From positions 4,777,001 through 4,841,000 of the forward strand of contig NZ_CP048209.1 of assembly GCF_010119935.1 (NCBI RefSeq): 64,000 bases of DNA, given 5' to 3'. The position numbers and the translations under genes were made by a program. A model generated the notes under the pieces. It was given only the letters and a program-made list of their open reading frames with translations, did no database searches and had not been told where the DNA came from. This document shows positions 35,049 through 44,022 of this stretch, in pieces. The DNA comes from Paenibacillus lycopersici. GTDB taxonomy: Bacteria > Bacillota > Bacilli > Paenibacillales > Paenibacillaceae. The number at the start of each line of letters is the position of its first letter. Within the stretch, counting starts at the first letter, position 1.

Positions 35049-35154
35049 GGCCTCATTCCTTTCCTCCTTCCGGGGCGCGCCGCGCCGGCAGCCGCAGGAA
35101 CGGCGCCGGCGCCGCGCGGCCGCGTACCGGATACGTGCCCGTTAGTCGACTCCG

Positions 35155-36783
35155 CTAGTCGACGTAGTTCGGTTCGGATTTATTCTTCTGCATCTCGTTC
35201 ACCTCGTCGATGATCTTCTGGCCGCCCGCGTCCAAATATTTCTTGTACGCAGCCTTGTACGCATCCTTCGTGAGCTTCATGTCCGTCAAGATGCTGCCGT
35301 CGACCTTCGCCATGTAATCCTCCCAGATCTGCGCGCCGATCTTCGCTTGGGTCGGGGACGTCACGGTCGGATCCTTGTAATCGTTATACGGGTTGGCAGC
35401 ATATTTCTCGAACATGCTCTTGTAATACTCGAACTTGTCCTCGATCCCGGCCCCGATGAAATTCAGCTTCACCGTGTCCCAGTCCAGCTTCTCGCTCATC
35501 GGATCGATGAACTTCAGCGGCTCGATCTGGGCGCCTTTGTAGTCGGCTTCCCGCTTCTCGTCCGGAATCGGCACCTTCCGGCCTTCCGAATCGACGGTAT
35601 ACGTCTTGCCCTCGATGCCGTACCTTCTGAGATCGGTGCCTTCGGTCAGCGTCCAGTTCAGAAACTTGAAGAACTGATCGGCTTTGTCCTTCGCCTTCAC
35701 GTTCACGTAGAAGCCCCGGTCCTGCGGGAAGACGACGCGCGTTCCGCCCTGCTCGCCTTCCGGCCCGATCAGCGGCGGCATGATCTTGATGTCGGCCGTC
35801 GGCACGTTCTTCCGCAGCTCGGTATAGAGGGACTGCAAATTCCCGCCAAGAATGACGGCCGCGCGGCCGGCCTTGAATTTCGTCTCCCCGAAGGAAGGAT
35901 CCGGATTGACGCCCGCTTCCTCATCGAACAATCCGCGCTTCTTCAGGTCCTGCAGCCAAAACTTGAAGTCGATGTTCGCGTCCTGCATTTCCGGCGGAAC
36001 GATCGTGTTCGGATCGTCCTTGGACGGCGCCCAGCCGGAGCTTGTGCCGAACGACGTCCCGAGATCCTTCGCCGCCCAGAATGGGACGGTGTTGCCGTGC
36101 GTCATCGGCACGATGCCCTTGCCGCTCGCCTTGATCTTCTCCAGCGCGGCCTCAAGCTCCGCGACCGTGGTCGGCTCGGCGATCCCGAGCTCTTCGAAGA
36201 TGTCCGCGCGATAGTTGATGAAGAACGGAACGACCGGGTAGATCAGATTGGGCACGAAGTAGATATCGCCTTTGTCGTCGGCCATCTTCTCCCAAATCCC
36301 TGCCGGAACGGCATCCTTCACCGCCGGGTATTGGTCCAGATACTCGTTGATCTTCAAGAAGGCGCCTTGATCCTGCAGGTCCTTCCAGAACGAATCGACC
36401 GGCCCCCAGCCCCAGATCACGTCAGGCATATTGCCGCCCGCGGCCGTCGTCTTGATCGTTGCGTCGTAATCGACGACCGGAATGATCCGCACGTCGATAT
36501 CGACATTGCCCTGCTTGAACAGTTCCTTCTCGTATGCGCCGCCCTTCGTGTAGGTAGCCGGTCCCCAGGTAGGCCGGGAATAGCTGAACTTCAGCGGTCC
36601 CGCGGTCCCCCCGCCCTGTCCGTTCTCCTCCGCCGTTCCGCCGTTCGCCGCGTTCCCGGACGACGCGCCGGATCCGTCGTTGTCCTTGCTGCAGCCGACG
36701 AGCAAACCGAGCAGCATCGTCGCCGCAAGCACGGCCAATCCGAGCGGCCGCAGCCGTTTCTTCCCCGTTCTCCTCTGTTCCAT
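35155..36783 (-). CDS. Extracellular solute-binding lipoprotein (LplA type)
   Basis: A 542-residue lipoprotein. A basic N-terminus and hydrophobic core end in LLVGC (cysteine at about 32), followed by a Ser/Gly/Ala/Asn linker. In the mature part PDVIWGWGPVDSFWKDLQDQGAFLKINEYLDQYP and EPTTVAELEAALEKIKASGKGIVPM are typical of large family-1 binding proteins. AAGGAGG lies six bases before the ATG in MEQRRTGKK. First gene of the fourth importer operon, divergent from the GntR-LacI regulator. Confidence 0.94.
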   Translation of the reverse strand: MEQRRTGKKRLRPLGLAVLAATMLLGLLVGCSKDNDGSGASSGNAANGGTAEENGQGGGTAGPLKFSYSRPTWGPATYTKGGAYEKELFKQGNVDIDVRIIPVVDYDATIKTTAAGGNMPDVIWGWGPVDSFWKDLQDQGAFLKINEYLDQYPAVKDAVPAGIWEKMADDKGDIYFVPNLIYPVVPFFINYRADIFEELGIAEPTTVAELEAALEKIKASGKGIVPMTHGNTVPFWAAKDLGTSFGTSSGWAPSKDDPNTIVPPEMQDANIDFKFWLQDLKKRGLFDEEAGVNPDPSFGETKFKAGRAAVILGGNLQSLYTELRKNVPTADIKIMPPLIGPEGEQGGTRVVFPQDRGFYVNVKAKDKADQFFKFLNWTLTEGTDLRRYGIEGKTYTVDSEGRKVPIPDEKREADYKGAQIEPLKFIDPMSEKLDWDTVKLNFIGAGIEDKFEYYKSMFEKYAANPYNDYKDPTVTSPTQAKIGAQIWEDYMAKVDGSILTDMKLTKDAYKAAYKKYLDAGGQKIIDEVNEMQKNKSEPNYVD

Positions 36784-36855
36784 GTCCAGCCTCCTTCGTT
36801 GTACTTGACCAAACCCCAACCTGCAGCCCCCCTATTCGAGATCTTTGGATCGGTA

Positions 36856-36883
36856 TGAAAGATTCCGCGTGCGGAATGTTTCA
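36856..36883. promoter_or_regulatory. 28-bp near-perfect palindrome (operator candidate)
   Basis: TGAAAGATTCCGC pairs with GCGGAATGTTTCA around a central GT with a single mismatch. It lies 73 bases upstream of the binding-protein ATG, in the spacer shared with the GntR-LacI regulator, so it is a good candidate operator for that regulator. Confidence 0.6.
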
Positions 36884-36892
36884 TCAAGTACG

Positions 36893-36906
36893 AGAATGCG
36901 CTTTCA
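36893..36906 (-). promoter_or_regulatory. cre-like site
   Basis: AGAATGCGCTTTCA matches the CcpA consensus at 12 of 14 positions. Placed 110 bases before the binding-protein start, it would let glucose repress the fourth importer. Confidence 0.45.
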
Positions 36907-37165
36907 TGATTGCGATGGATTCAACGTTCTGCGGTCGAGTTCGGCTGCTGCATATATTATACTTGGTATGTTAAATTCATGACCTGCAAGAACTCATCCT
37001 GTACTTGGCATGAATGTTAGCATCGCTGTTAAATGTTGTAAACGGTCATTTACGTCTGAATTCGCTCATTAAATTGCTATAACGGTCATGTTTTTATCAA
37101 TTTTCTAGTCATTACTCCTATTTACGGCTGATTAACGCCATTTGAGTCTATCTTCCTAGGTTCGC
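36907..37165. promoter_or_regulatory. AT-rich divergent regulatory region with direct repeats
   Basis: The spacer is markedly more AT-rich than the genes. TACTTGGTATG (36960) and TACTTGGCATG (37002) are direct repeats 42 bases apart, and AACGGTCAT occurs at 37041 and 37081, 40 bases apart. Both spacings are close to four helical turns, as expected for cooperative protein binding. No gene is present. Confidence 0.5.
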
Positions 37166-37194
37166 TTTACAATTCCGGCACCGCCCCCTAAGAT
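37166..37194 (+). promoter_or_regulatory. Predicted sigma-A promoter of the GntR-LacI regulator
   Basis: TTTACA (37166-37171), a 17-base spacer and TAAGAT (37189-37194) lie 39 bases before the ATG at 37234. Confidence 0.6.
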
Positions 37195-37233
37195 GGTATA
37201 TAACAAGTTAAAAATGGACATGGAGATGCAGCG

Positions 37234-38355
37234 ATGGCAAAAAAAAGACAGCATTTATCGCTTTATGAGCAAATCAAACGACATCTTCAGTCGGAAATCG
37301 AGCTGGCGCATTGGAAGCCCCATGACCTTCTGCCTTCGGAGAACGAGCTGATGAAGCAATTCGGCGTCAGCCGCATTACCGTGAAGAAAGCGATGACCGA
37401 TCTTGTCGAACAAGGCGCGATCTATCGCGTGCAGGGGAAAGGCACGTTCGTCGCCCCGCCCGAACCTGTACCGGCGGCGAGCGCGGCGCCCGTCCCGGCG
37501 AAGACGAAGGCGATCGCCCTGCTGCTTCCCTTCATCAACAACCAGCATAACGCGCTGCTGCTGAACGGCGTCGAGCACATCCTCTCCAGGGCCGGCTACT
37601 CGCTGCTCTTCTGCAACACGGAGAATTCGATCGCGCAGGAAGAACGCGCCATTCGGACCATGCTCGCGAGGGGCGTGGACGGCATGATCGTCTACCCTGT
37701 CGACGGCGAGTCTTATAACCGCGAAATCCTGCAGCTGACGCTCGACTCGTTCCCGCTTGTCGTCATGGACCGGTATTTGCGCGGCATCGATACCAGCTGC
37801 GTCTGTCCGGACAACCTCACGGGCGCCCGGGAAGGCGTCGATCATCTGATCGCGCTCGGACACCGGCATATCGGGTTTCTCTCGACGGTCGTCAGCAACA
37901 CCAGCAGCATCGAGGACCGTCTGTCCGGGTACGAGAAAGCGCTGGCGGATCACGGCATCCCGATCGACCGCCGCTACCGGTACGTCGATATCGAGCTCGG
38001 CGAGCCGAAGCCCATCAAGGATAAAATCCGCGATTTTCTGACGCGGAACCCCGAATTGACGGCCATATTCGCCATTAATCCCGGCTTGGGCCTGCAGGTC
38101 GTCAAAGCCGCTTCCGAAATGGGCATCCGCGTCCCGGAAGAGTTGTCCCTCGTGTTCTTCGACGATTTCGAGCTCTCCGAATTTCACGCCGTAAGACCTA
38201 CGTACGTCAGCCAGGAAGAGAACGTGCTCGGCCAGGAAGCCGCGAAGCTGATCGTCTCCATGATCGAGCATCCCGGGCAGGGGACGAAGAAGCTGTTCTT
38301 CGCGCCGAAGCTGATCGTCCGGGATACGACGGCGAAACCGAGAAACGCCACCTAG
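37234..38355 (+). CDS. GntR-LacI chimeric transcriptional regulator (AraR-like)
   Basis: A 373-residue regulator. Residues 8-75 form a GntR winged helix-turn-helix (LPSENELMKQFGVSRITVKKAM). After an Ala/Pro-rich linker (75-90), residues 92-365 are a LacI/periplasmic-binding type sugar sensor (GVDGMIVYPVDGESYNREI, ALGHRHIGFLSTVVSN). This is the architecture of AraR, the arabinose repressor. It is divergent from the fourth importer and is probably its repressor, released by the imported sugar. GGAG precedes the ATG by nine to ten bases. Confidence 0.93.
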   Translation: MAKKRQHLSLYEQIKRHLQSEIELAHWKPHDLLPSENELMKQFGVSRITVKKAMTDLVEQGAIYRVQGKGTFVAPPEPVPAASAAPVPAKTKAIALLLPFINNQHNALLLNGVEHILSRAGYSLLFCNTENSIAQEERAIRTMLARGVDGMIVYPVDGESYNREILQLTLDSFPLVVMDRYLRGIDTSCVCPDNLTGAREGVDHLIALGHRHIGFLSTVVSNTSSIEDRLSGYEKALADHGIPIDRRYRYVDIELGEPKPIKDKIRDFLTRNPELTAIFAINPGLGLQVVKAASEMGIRVPEELSLVFFDDFELSEFHAVRPTYVSQEENVLGQEAAKLIVSMIEHPGQGTKKLFFAPKLIVRDTTAKPRNAT

Positions 38356-38398
38356 CCGGTACGCGCCGTAAGCGCACTGGCACCCGTTCGCAAGACGA

Positions 38399-38440
38399 AG
38401 GGGCCATCCGAGCGTCTGCTGCGACGTTCGAATGGCCCCT
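38399..38440. terminator. Hairpin between convergent regulator genes
   Basis: AGGGGCCAT at the left pairs with ATGGCCCCT at the right, and the stem continues through CGTC/GACG with two mismatches around a six-base loop. It separates the GntR-LacI gene (+) from the DeoR gene (-). Confidence 0.7.
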
Positions 38441-38560
38441 CTTCCGTTCCCGGCGCCTGGCGCTGCCGGTTCTAACTTCCGTTACATGACCGCTAAGCGC
38501 CCCGCCGCTCTCCCGCATGGCGCATATGGCGCATGAGATGCGTCATCCCCATGAGATGCG

Positions 38561-39337
38561 TCAGCTCAGCCACTTCACGCCAAGCGCCTCGATGCCGGCT
38601 TCCCAGCCCTTCGGGATGCCGATGTCGGAGACGATCATATGCACGTCCGACAGCTCCCCGATCTTCGCCACCGTACGCTTGCCGATCTTGGAGCCGTCGG
38701 CGACGACGATGACGCTCTCGGAGCAGCGGATCAGCTTGCGCGAGAACAGCGCCCGATCGTAATCGTAGCCCGTGATGCCGTGTTCCAGCGACAGCCCGTC
38801 CACGGAGATGAACGATTTGTTCACGTAGAAGTCTTCCATAATCTTCTCGGCGATCGGCCCGGACACCCGCAGATGCTTCGCGTTGATCTCCCCGCCGATG
38901 AATATAATCCGGCCGTCGAAGGTCCCGCGCTTCTGGTAATCGACCAGCAAGGTCAGCGTCGGAATCGAGCAGACGAGAACCGTCAGGTCGCATTTGCCTT
39001 CCAGGTGATGCAAAATCTGCATCGCCGTGCTGCCTTCGTCGATGATGAGCACATCGTTGTCTTCGATCAGATTCGCCGCCAGCGCGCCGATGCGGCGCTT
39101 CTCTTCCGCGCGGATGACCTCGCGCTCGTAATACGCCGGCTCGGACTCGCGCGTCAGCTTGACCGCGCCGCCGTATACTTTCTTAAGCCGGTTGTCCTTC
39201 TCCAGCTCGTCCAGGTCGCGCCGGATCGTCTCCGTGCTCACCTCGAACAGCTGCGACAGCTCGACGACGTTCACGTTCCCTCGTTCGCCCAGCAGCGTCA
39301 TGATGCTTCTCTTACGTTCTTCGCCCGCAAGGGACAT
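38561..39337 (-). CDS. DeoR/GlpR-family transcriptional regulator
   Basis: A 258-residue regulator. The N-terminal DeoR helix-turn-helix (VNVVELSQLFEVSTETIRRDLDELEKDNRL, about 22-51) is followed by the DeoRC sensor domain (about 77-235), which has the usual IDEGSTAMQILHHL phosphate-binding loop and FVNKSFISVDGL segment. The family senses phosphorylated intermediates. It sits directly downstream of the fifth importer's ATPase gene in the same direction, with its own promoter, so I infer that it controls the phosphonate-type island to its right. GGGGAGAG precedes the ATG. Confidence 0.92.
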   Translation of the reverse strand: MSLAGEERKRSIMTLLGERGNVNVVELSQLFEVSTETIRRDLDELEKDNRLKKVYGGAVKLTRESEPAYYEREVIRAEEKRRIGALAANLIEDNDVLIIDEGSTAMQILHHLEGKCDLTVLVCSIPTLTLLVDYQKRGTFDGRIIFIGGEINAKHLRVSGPIAEKIMEDFYVNKSFISVDGLSLEHGITGYDYDRALFSRKLIRCSESVIVVADGSKIGKRTVAKIGELSDVHMIVSDIGIPKGWEAGIEALGVKWLS

Positions 39338-39366
39338 AGGTCTCTCCCCTTTATCGATTTGAGCCT

Positions 39367-39395
39367 ATTATAGCAAACATCGATCCGCTAGTAAT
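39367..39395 (-). promoter_or_regulatory. Extended -10 promoter of the DeoR gene
   Basis: On the minus strand TGCTATAAT (extended -10, TATAAT at 39367-39372) is preceded by TTACTA 16 bases upstream. It lies 30 bases before the ATG, so the gene can be expressed independently of the operon upstream. Confidence 0.6.
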
Positions 39396-39477
39396 AGTTC
39401 CCGCCCCCCGGCGATGCGAACCCTGCTTCGTTCCGGCGCCGCCGCAGCGGTGCATTCGCCAATAAGCCGTTAAGCGC

Positions 39478-40626
39478 TCATCGGCGATGCTGCATCAGGT
39501 TAACCCCGTTCGCCGTCATGTCGAACACATGGAACTTGTCGTCCCGGATGCGCATGTACACCGTATCGCCGGAGCGCACGTCCGCCTCGTTGTCCGTCAG
39601 CAGGCGCACCATGCCGTCCAGCTTCTTGTCCGGATCGACGACCTTCACCAGCTTGCCGCTGCCGAGATGCTCGACCAGATCGACCTGCATCGGAATCGCC
39701 CGCGCGTCCGATGCGTCCGTGAGCGTCAGATCATGCGGCCGGATCCCGAGCTTGACCGGCTTGCCCAGATGCTCGGCGGCAAGCTTGCGCGCGTCCGGCA
39801 GGCGGTAGCGGAACCCGTTCGTCGCAATCGTTTGCCCGTCCCCGTCCCCGTCCCCGTCCCCGTCTCCGTCTTCCGCCGGCCTGATCTCGCCCGCAATGAG
39901 GTTCATCGGCGGATTGCCGAGGAAGCTGGCGACGAACAGATTGACCGGATGGCTGAACAGCTCGTCCGGCGGCGCGTACTGCTGGATCCTGCCGTCGTTC
40001 AGAATCGCCACGCGGTCGGATATCGCGAGTGCCTCCTCCTGATCGTGGGTGACGATGATCGTCGTCACGCCGAGATCCCGCTGGATCTTGCGGATTTCGT
40101 CGCGCACGTCGAGCTTCAGCCGGGCGTCGAGATTGGACATCGGCTCGTCCAGCAGCAGGATTTCCGGGTTCTTCGCGAGCGCTCTCGCCATCGCCACCCG
40201 CTGCTGCTGCCCGCCGGACAGCTGCGACGGCTTGCGGTCGAGCAGATGGTCGATCTGCACGATCCGGCTGATCTCCCGCGCCCGTTCATAGGCTTCCGGC
40301 TTGCGCATCTTGCGCTCCCGCAGCGGGAACGCGATGTTGTCCCGGACCGTGAGATGCGGATACAGCGCGTACGATTGGAACACCATGCCGATGTTGCGAT
40401 CTTTCGGCTCGACATGGTTCACCATCCGCTCGCCGAAGTAGATTTCGCCGGAGGTCGGCTTCAAGAGTCCCGCGAGCATCATGAGCGTCGTCGTCTTGCC
40501 GCAGCCGGACGGCCCGAGCAGCGCGACGAATTCGCCCCGCTGAATCTCCAGGTTCAAGCCGTCCACCGCGCGGCCGCTATCCTTCTTGCCGTCGTACGCC
40601 TTTACGATGTTTTTGAGCGTAATCAT
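39478..40626 (-). CDS. ABC transporter ATPase, UgpC/MsmK/MalK type
   Basis: A 382-residue ATPase that energises CUT1 importers. Walker A GPSGCGKTT is at 38-46, the signature LSGGQ at 136-140, Walker B ILLLDEP around 156-162 with the H-loop at H194, and a C-terminal OB-type regulatory domain from about 240. An Asp-Gly repeat (about 253-264), coded by a GTCCCC hexanucleotide tract, interrupts the regulatory domain. It is the only such ATPase in the window and could also serve the five importers that lack one. Its ATG overlaps the permease stop by ATGA. Confidence 0.94.
   Translation of the reverse strand: MITLKNIVKAYDGKKDSGRAVDGLNLEIQRGEFVALLGPSGCGKTTTLMMLAGLLKPTSGEIYFGERMVNHVEPKDRNIGMVFQSYALYPHLTVRDNIAFPLRERKMRKPEAYERAREISRIVQIDHLLDRKPSQLSGGQQQRVAMARALAKNPEILLLDEPMSNLDARLKLDVRDEIRKIQRDLGVTTIIVTHDQEEALAISDRVAILNDGRIQQYAPPDELFSHPVNLFVASFLGNPPMNLIAGEIRPAEDGDGDGDGDGDGQTIATNGFRYRLPDARKLAAEHLGKPVKLGIRPHDLTLTDASDARAIPMQVDLVEHLGSGKLVKVVDPDKKLDGMVRLLTDNEADVRSGDTVYMRIRDDKFHVFDMTANGVNLMQHRR
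39834..39872. repeat. Hexanucleotide microsatellite in the ATPase gene
   Basis: CCCCGT repeats about five times and then degrades to TCTCCGTC. Each unit codes for one Gly-Asp pair on the minus strand. Slippage would change the protein by two residues at a time without a frameshift. Confidence 0.85.
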
Positions 40627-41453
40627 GATTGCTTCGCCCCTCCTATATTGACCCTCATGAACATTTTCTGCGTGAAAATATAGAACACGACGACCGGCAG
40701 CGTATAGAACAGGCCGATGGCGGTAATCAGGCCGTAATTGATGATCTGGTTCTCCTTCGTGACGAGCTTCGACAAGTATCCCGCCAGCGTCATCATGTCG
40801 TCATTGAAGATGAGCAGCTTGAACAGGAACCATTCCCCGTAAGCGCCGAGGAACGAGAACACCGAGATCGCGCCGATGCCCGAGAACACGTAAGGGACGA
40901 GCACCTTCCGGAACGCGCGGAACCGGGTCGAGCCGTCGACCATCGCCGCCCATTCGATATCCCAGGGCACTTCGTCGAAGAACCCTTTCATGATGTACAC
41001 CCGGCCCGGCAGCGAGCCCGTGATCGCCACCAGGATGACGCCGAGGTACGTGTTCACGAGCCCCATTTTCACCAAAATGAAAAACGTCGCGATAATGAGC
41101 GTAATGCCCGGGAACGAACGCATCAGGAACAGGAACTTCATCGCCGCGCGCTTGCCGGCGAAGTCCAGCCGGGAGAACGCGTAGGCCGTCGGCACCGATA
41201 TGCCGACTTCGATGACGACGATGAGCAGCGAGTACATGATCGTGTTCAGCACGATCGGCCAGATCATCGGCAGCTTCACGCCGTCGTACTCCACCGGCTT
41301 GGCCAGAAACGCGAAATTGTCCATCGAGAAATCATGCGTCGTGAAATTCATCGTCGCCGCCAGGAAATACCAGACGATCATCGCCATGATCGGCAGCGTG
41401 AATAACGTCATATACGTGTGCACGAGCGCCTTCTTCAACGTGCTGGCTGACAT
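40623..41453 (-). CDS. Carbohydrate ABC transporter permease (CUT1, MalG/UgpE type)
   Basis: A 276-residue permease of the fifth importer with six helices. The EAA loop reads EWAAMVDGSTRFRAFRKVLVPY. GGAGG is eight bases before the ATG of MSASTLKKAL; a TTG two codons earlier is too close to it. It overlaps the ATPase gene by four bases and follows the MalF-type gene by 24. Confidence 0.93.
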   Translation of the reverse strand: MSASTLKKALVHTYMTLFTLPIMAMIVWYFLAATMNFTTHDFSMDNFAFLAKPVEYDGVKLPMIWPIVLNTIMYSLLIVVIEVGISVPTAYAFSRLDFAGKRAAMKFLFLMRSFPGITLIIATFFILVKMGLVNTYLGVILVAITGSLPGRVYIMKGFFDEVPWDIEWAAMVDGSTRFRAFRKVLVPYVFSGIGAISVFSFLGAYGEWFLFKLLIFNDDMMTLAGYLSKLVTKENQIINYGLITAIGLFYTLPVVVFYIFTQKMFMRVNIGGAKQS

Positions 41454-41477
41454 AAGCAACGCCTCCGTAGCCGTCGA

Positions 41478-42437
41478 TCAGTCTTCGATGCGCGAAGGCT
41501 TGATCAACTGGTCAAAATCGAACATCCGAATAAGCAGCAAGGTCAAGACGAAAGAAATGAACACGACGATAAGCGATACCGCCGCCCCGTATCCGTAATA
41601 CTTCAAATTGAACGCCTGCTGGAACGCGTAGAGCGACAGCGTCGTTGTATCCCGCATCGGTCCGCCCTGCGTCAGGAGCATGATGAAGAAGTACGAGGAC
41701 ACGAAGCCGATCAGGTCGGATATCGTAATGTACATGAGCGGCCATTTCAGCGTCGGCAGGATGATTTTGAGAATGACCGATTGCTCGCTTGCCCCGTCGA
41801 CGCGCGCCGCCTTGTAGAGATCCTCCGGTATGGAGTTGATCGCCGAGGACAGCAGGATCATGCCGCCGGACACGGTCGAGACGATGGTCGCCAGAATGAC
41901 GATGGCCATGGCGCCCTTCGTAAACCAGGAAACCGGTTCGGAGACGACGCCCAGCCGGTGGAGCAGGTCGTTCACCAGGCCGCCCTCGGTCGGGTCGAAC
42001 AGAAATTTCCAGAAGGTCACGTAGACAACGGAAGGAATGATGCTCGGGATGAGCCACAGCACCCTGTATAAGACAGCCGACACTTTGCCTTTAAGGAAGT
42101 ATTGCGTCGCGATCGAGACGATCAGCGCAAAGAGCAGCGAAATGGCCAGCGACAGGACGGCGAATACGGCCGTATGGCTCAATATCTCCGGCAAGTTATA
42201 ATCGGCGAATATCCGTTTGAAATTCGTCAAGCCGATGTAATGCGGTTTCATGGACGCGTTCAAATCGGTGAAGGACATGCCGATCGTCGCGACCGCGGGC
42301 AGCACGAAGAAGACGAAGACGAGCAGCGAGAAAGGCATAATGAACAGATAGGGATAGATCACTTTGCGAAACGGTTTCTTGTACGGCTTGCTTGCGGCCT
42401 CAGCGCGATTCATCAACGCGGTTTCCACGGTATTCAT
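41478..42437 (-). CDS. Carbohydrate ABC transporter permease (CUT1, MalF/UgpA type)
   Basis: A 319-residue permease. A first helix (YLFIMPFSLLVFVFFVLP) is followed by GLTNFKRIFADYNLPEILSHTAVFAV and the EAA loop KAARVDGASEQSVILKIILPTL. It is translated 81 bases after the binding-protein stop and forms the channel with the MalG-type partner. Confidence 0.93.
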   Translation of the reverse strand: MNTVETALMNRAEAASKPYKKPFRKVIYPYLFIMPFSLLVFVFFVLPAVATIGMSFTDLNASMKPHYIGLTNFKRIFADYNLPEILSHTAVFAVLSLAISLLFALIVSIATQYFLKGKVSAVLYRVLWLIPSIIPSVVYVTFWKFLFDPTEGGLVNDLLHRLGVVSEPVSWFTKGAMAIVILATIVSTVSGGMILLSSAINSIPEDLYKAARVDGASEQSVILKIILPTLKWPLMYITISDLIGFVSSYFFIMLLTQGGPMRDTTTLSLYAFQQAFNLKYYGYGAAVSLIVVFISFVLTLLLIRMFDFDQLIKPSRIED

Positions 42438-42518
42438 TGACAACCTGCACCCGCTTCCTTCGGATTCCTCAAAATCGAACGGCGCCCTAACTGGAATTAG
42501 AGCGCCGGATGTGCAACG

Positions 42519-43952
42519 TTAATTCTCGATGGTCACGCGATCCGCGGGCACGTTCTGCTTGACTTCCTTCTTGAAGAGGCCGTACGCCTCGTCGGCCGAT
42601 TTGCCCTTCGTCAAGATGGCGTCGATACCGAGCGTATAGCCCTTCGTAAAGGTCGCGTAATCCGGGAGCGCCGGACGGGTTCTCGTGAAATCGACCATGT
42701 AGGCGTGGTCTTTGTAGAACGACATCGCTTTGAAGCGCGCGTCATCCTGCGCTTCCGGCGTTACCGGCAGCTTGCCGCTGGCGATCGTGTGGTTCACCTG
42801 GAGATCCGGATCCATCACATGCTCGATCAGACGCTGCACGTACGGCATTTTCCCGTCGTCCACTTTCGAGCCGACGAAGATCATCGCAGGATTGCTGTAG
42901 GAGACCGGTTTGCCGCCTTTCTCCGCCGAAGGCACCGGAATCCAGACGACGTTGTCTTGGAACCACTTGTTGTAGCCTTCGATATCGTCCTTCATGCCGT
43001 TCGCCTCGCGCATCATGGAGTAGAACTCCGTGCGGGCGAATTCCGCGAAAATCTGGCCTTTCACGAACATCGGAGCCGCTTTGTCCGTGTCGACGTCGCC
43101 GATGCTCTCCGTGATGACGCCGCGTTTCTTCGCATCGGCCCAGAATTCGTACACGTCCTTCGCTTTCTTGGACAGGATCAGCTTATTCGACGCCGCGTCG
43201 TAGTTGTAGCTGCCGAACGCATAGTTCCAGCCTTCGAAGCGCGTATCCTCGACCGCGAAGCCGAGCTGTACGAGGCTCTTCTTCTTCGCTTGATCGGCCA
43301 GATCGACCAAATCGCCGAACGTGAATTGGCCGCCGTCCACCTGCGCGCGCAAACCGTCGATCTTGTCCGCCGTCCAGCCGAGGCCTTCCAGCGCCTTGCG
43401 GCTGATGAATACCGGGGACGCGTCCATGTCCTGAATGACGCCGTAATAATGGCCGTCGTACTTCATGATGTCCGTATACGACTCGGGCACGTTCTTGAAG
43501 GTCCCGGAATCCTTCACCCAATCGATGTCGCGAATGATGCCCGCGTCGCGCTCCCAGCCGATGTCGACGCTGGAGTTGATGAACACGTCCGCCACTTTGC
43601 CGGCTTGCGCCTGGAGCACCAGTTCGTCATCGTCGATCCCCGGCCACCAGTCCAGCTTCACCTGCACGTTCTCCGCCTTCAAATCTTCGTTCAGACGCTT
43701 CTCCGCTTCCAGGAAGTTATCCTTGCGCGCGCCCCACGTGTTCTCGCGAACCGAGATCGTGACAATCTTCGGCTCGGCGCCGCCGTTCGCCGCATCGCCC
43801 TTCGCCCCGCTGTCCGTGCCGCTCGAAGCGTTCTTGCCGCCGGACGCGTTCGCGGCGTTCGCCGCGCCGCCTTCATTGCCGCCCGAACCGCAGCCTGCCA
43901 GAAACCCTACCCCCATCACGACCGTTAAAGCGACACCCGCAAACTTCTTCAC
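42519..43952 (-). CDS. Extracellular solute-binding lipoprotein of the fifth importer
   Basis: A 477-residue lipoprotein with lipobox LAGC (cysteine 21) and a long Gly/Ala/Asn/Ser linker to about residue 60. The mature domain contains VRENTWGARKDNFLEAEKRLNEDL, VADVFINSSVDIGWERDAG and GHYYGVIQDMDASPVFISRKALE. It is a family-1 binding protein. Given the neighbours (PhnX, PLP enzyme, PHP hydrolases), the ligand may be a phosphonate ester rather than a plain sugar; this is inference from context. The start is GTG with GGGAGG about ten bases upstream. Confidence 0.93.
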   Translation of the reverse strand: MKKFAGVALTVVMGVGFLAGCGSGGNEGGAANAANASGGKNASSGTDSGAKGDAANGGAEPKIVTISVRENTWGARKDNFLEAEKRLNEDLKAENVQVKLDWWPGIDDDELVLQAQAGKVADVFINSSVDIGWERDAGIIRDIDWVKDSGTFKNVPESYTDIMKYDGHYYGVIQDMDASPVFISRKALEGLGWTADKIDGLRAQVDGGQFTFGDLVDLADQAKKKSLVQLGFAVEDTRFEGWNYAFGSYNYDAASNKLILSKKAKDVYEFWADAKKRGVITESIGDVDTDKAAPMFVKGQIFAEFARTEFYSMMREANGMKDDIEGYNKWFQDNVVWIPVPSAEKGGKPVSYSNPAMIFVGSKVDDGKMPYVQRLIEHVMDPDLQVNHTIASGKLPVTPEAQDDARFKAMSFYKDHAYMVDFTRTRPALPDYATFTKGYTLGIDAILTKGKSADEAYGLFKKEVKQNVPADRVTIEN

Positions 43953-44022
43953 TGCCGAATTTCCTCCCTCTGGACCTTTGATAACAGCTATTTTCGTTCA
44001 TCTTCAGTTTAGTGGACATGTG

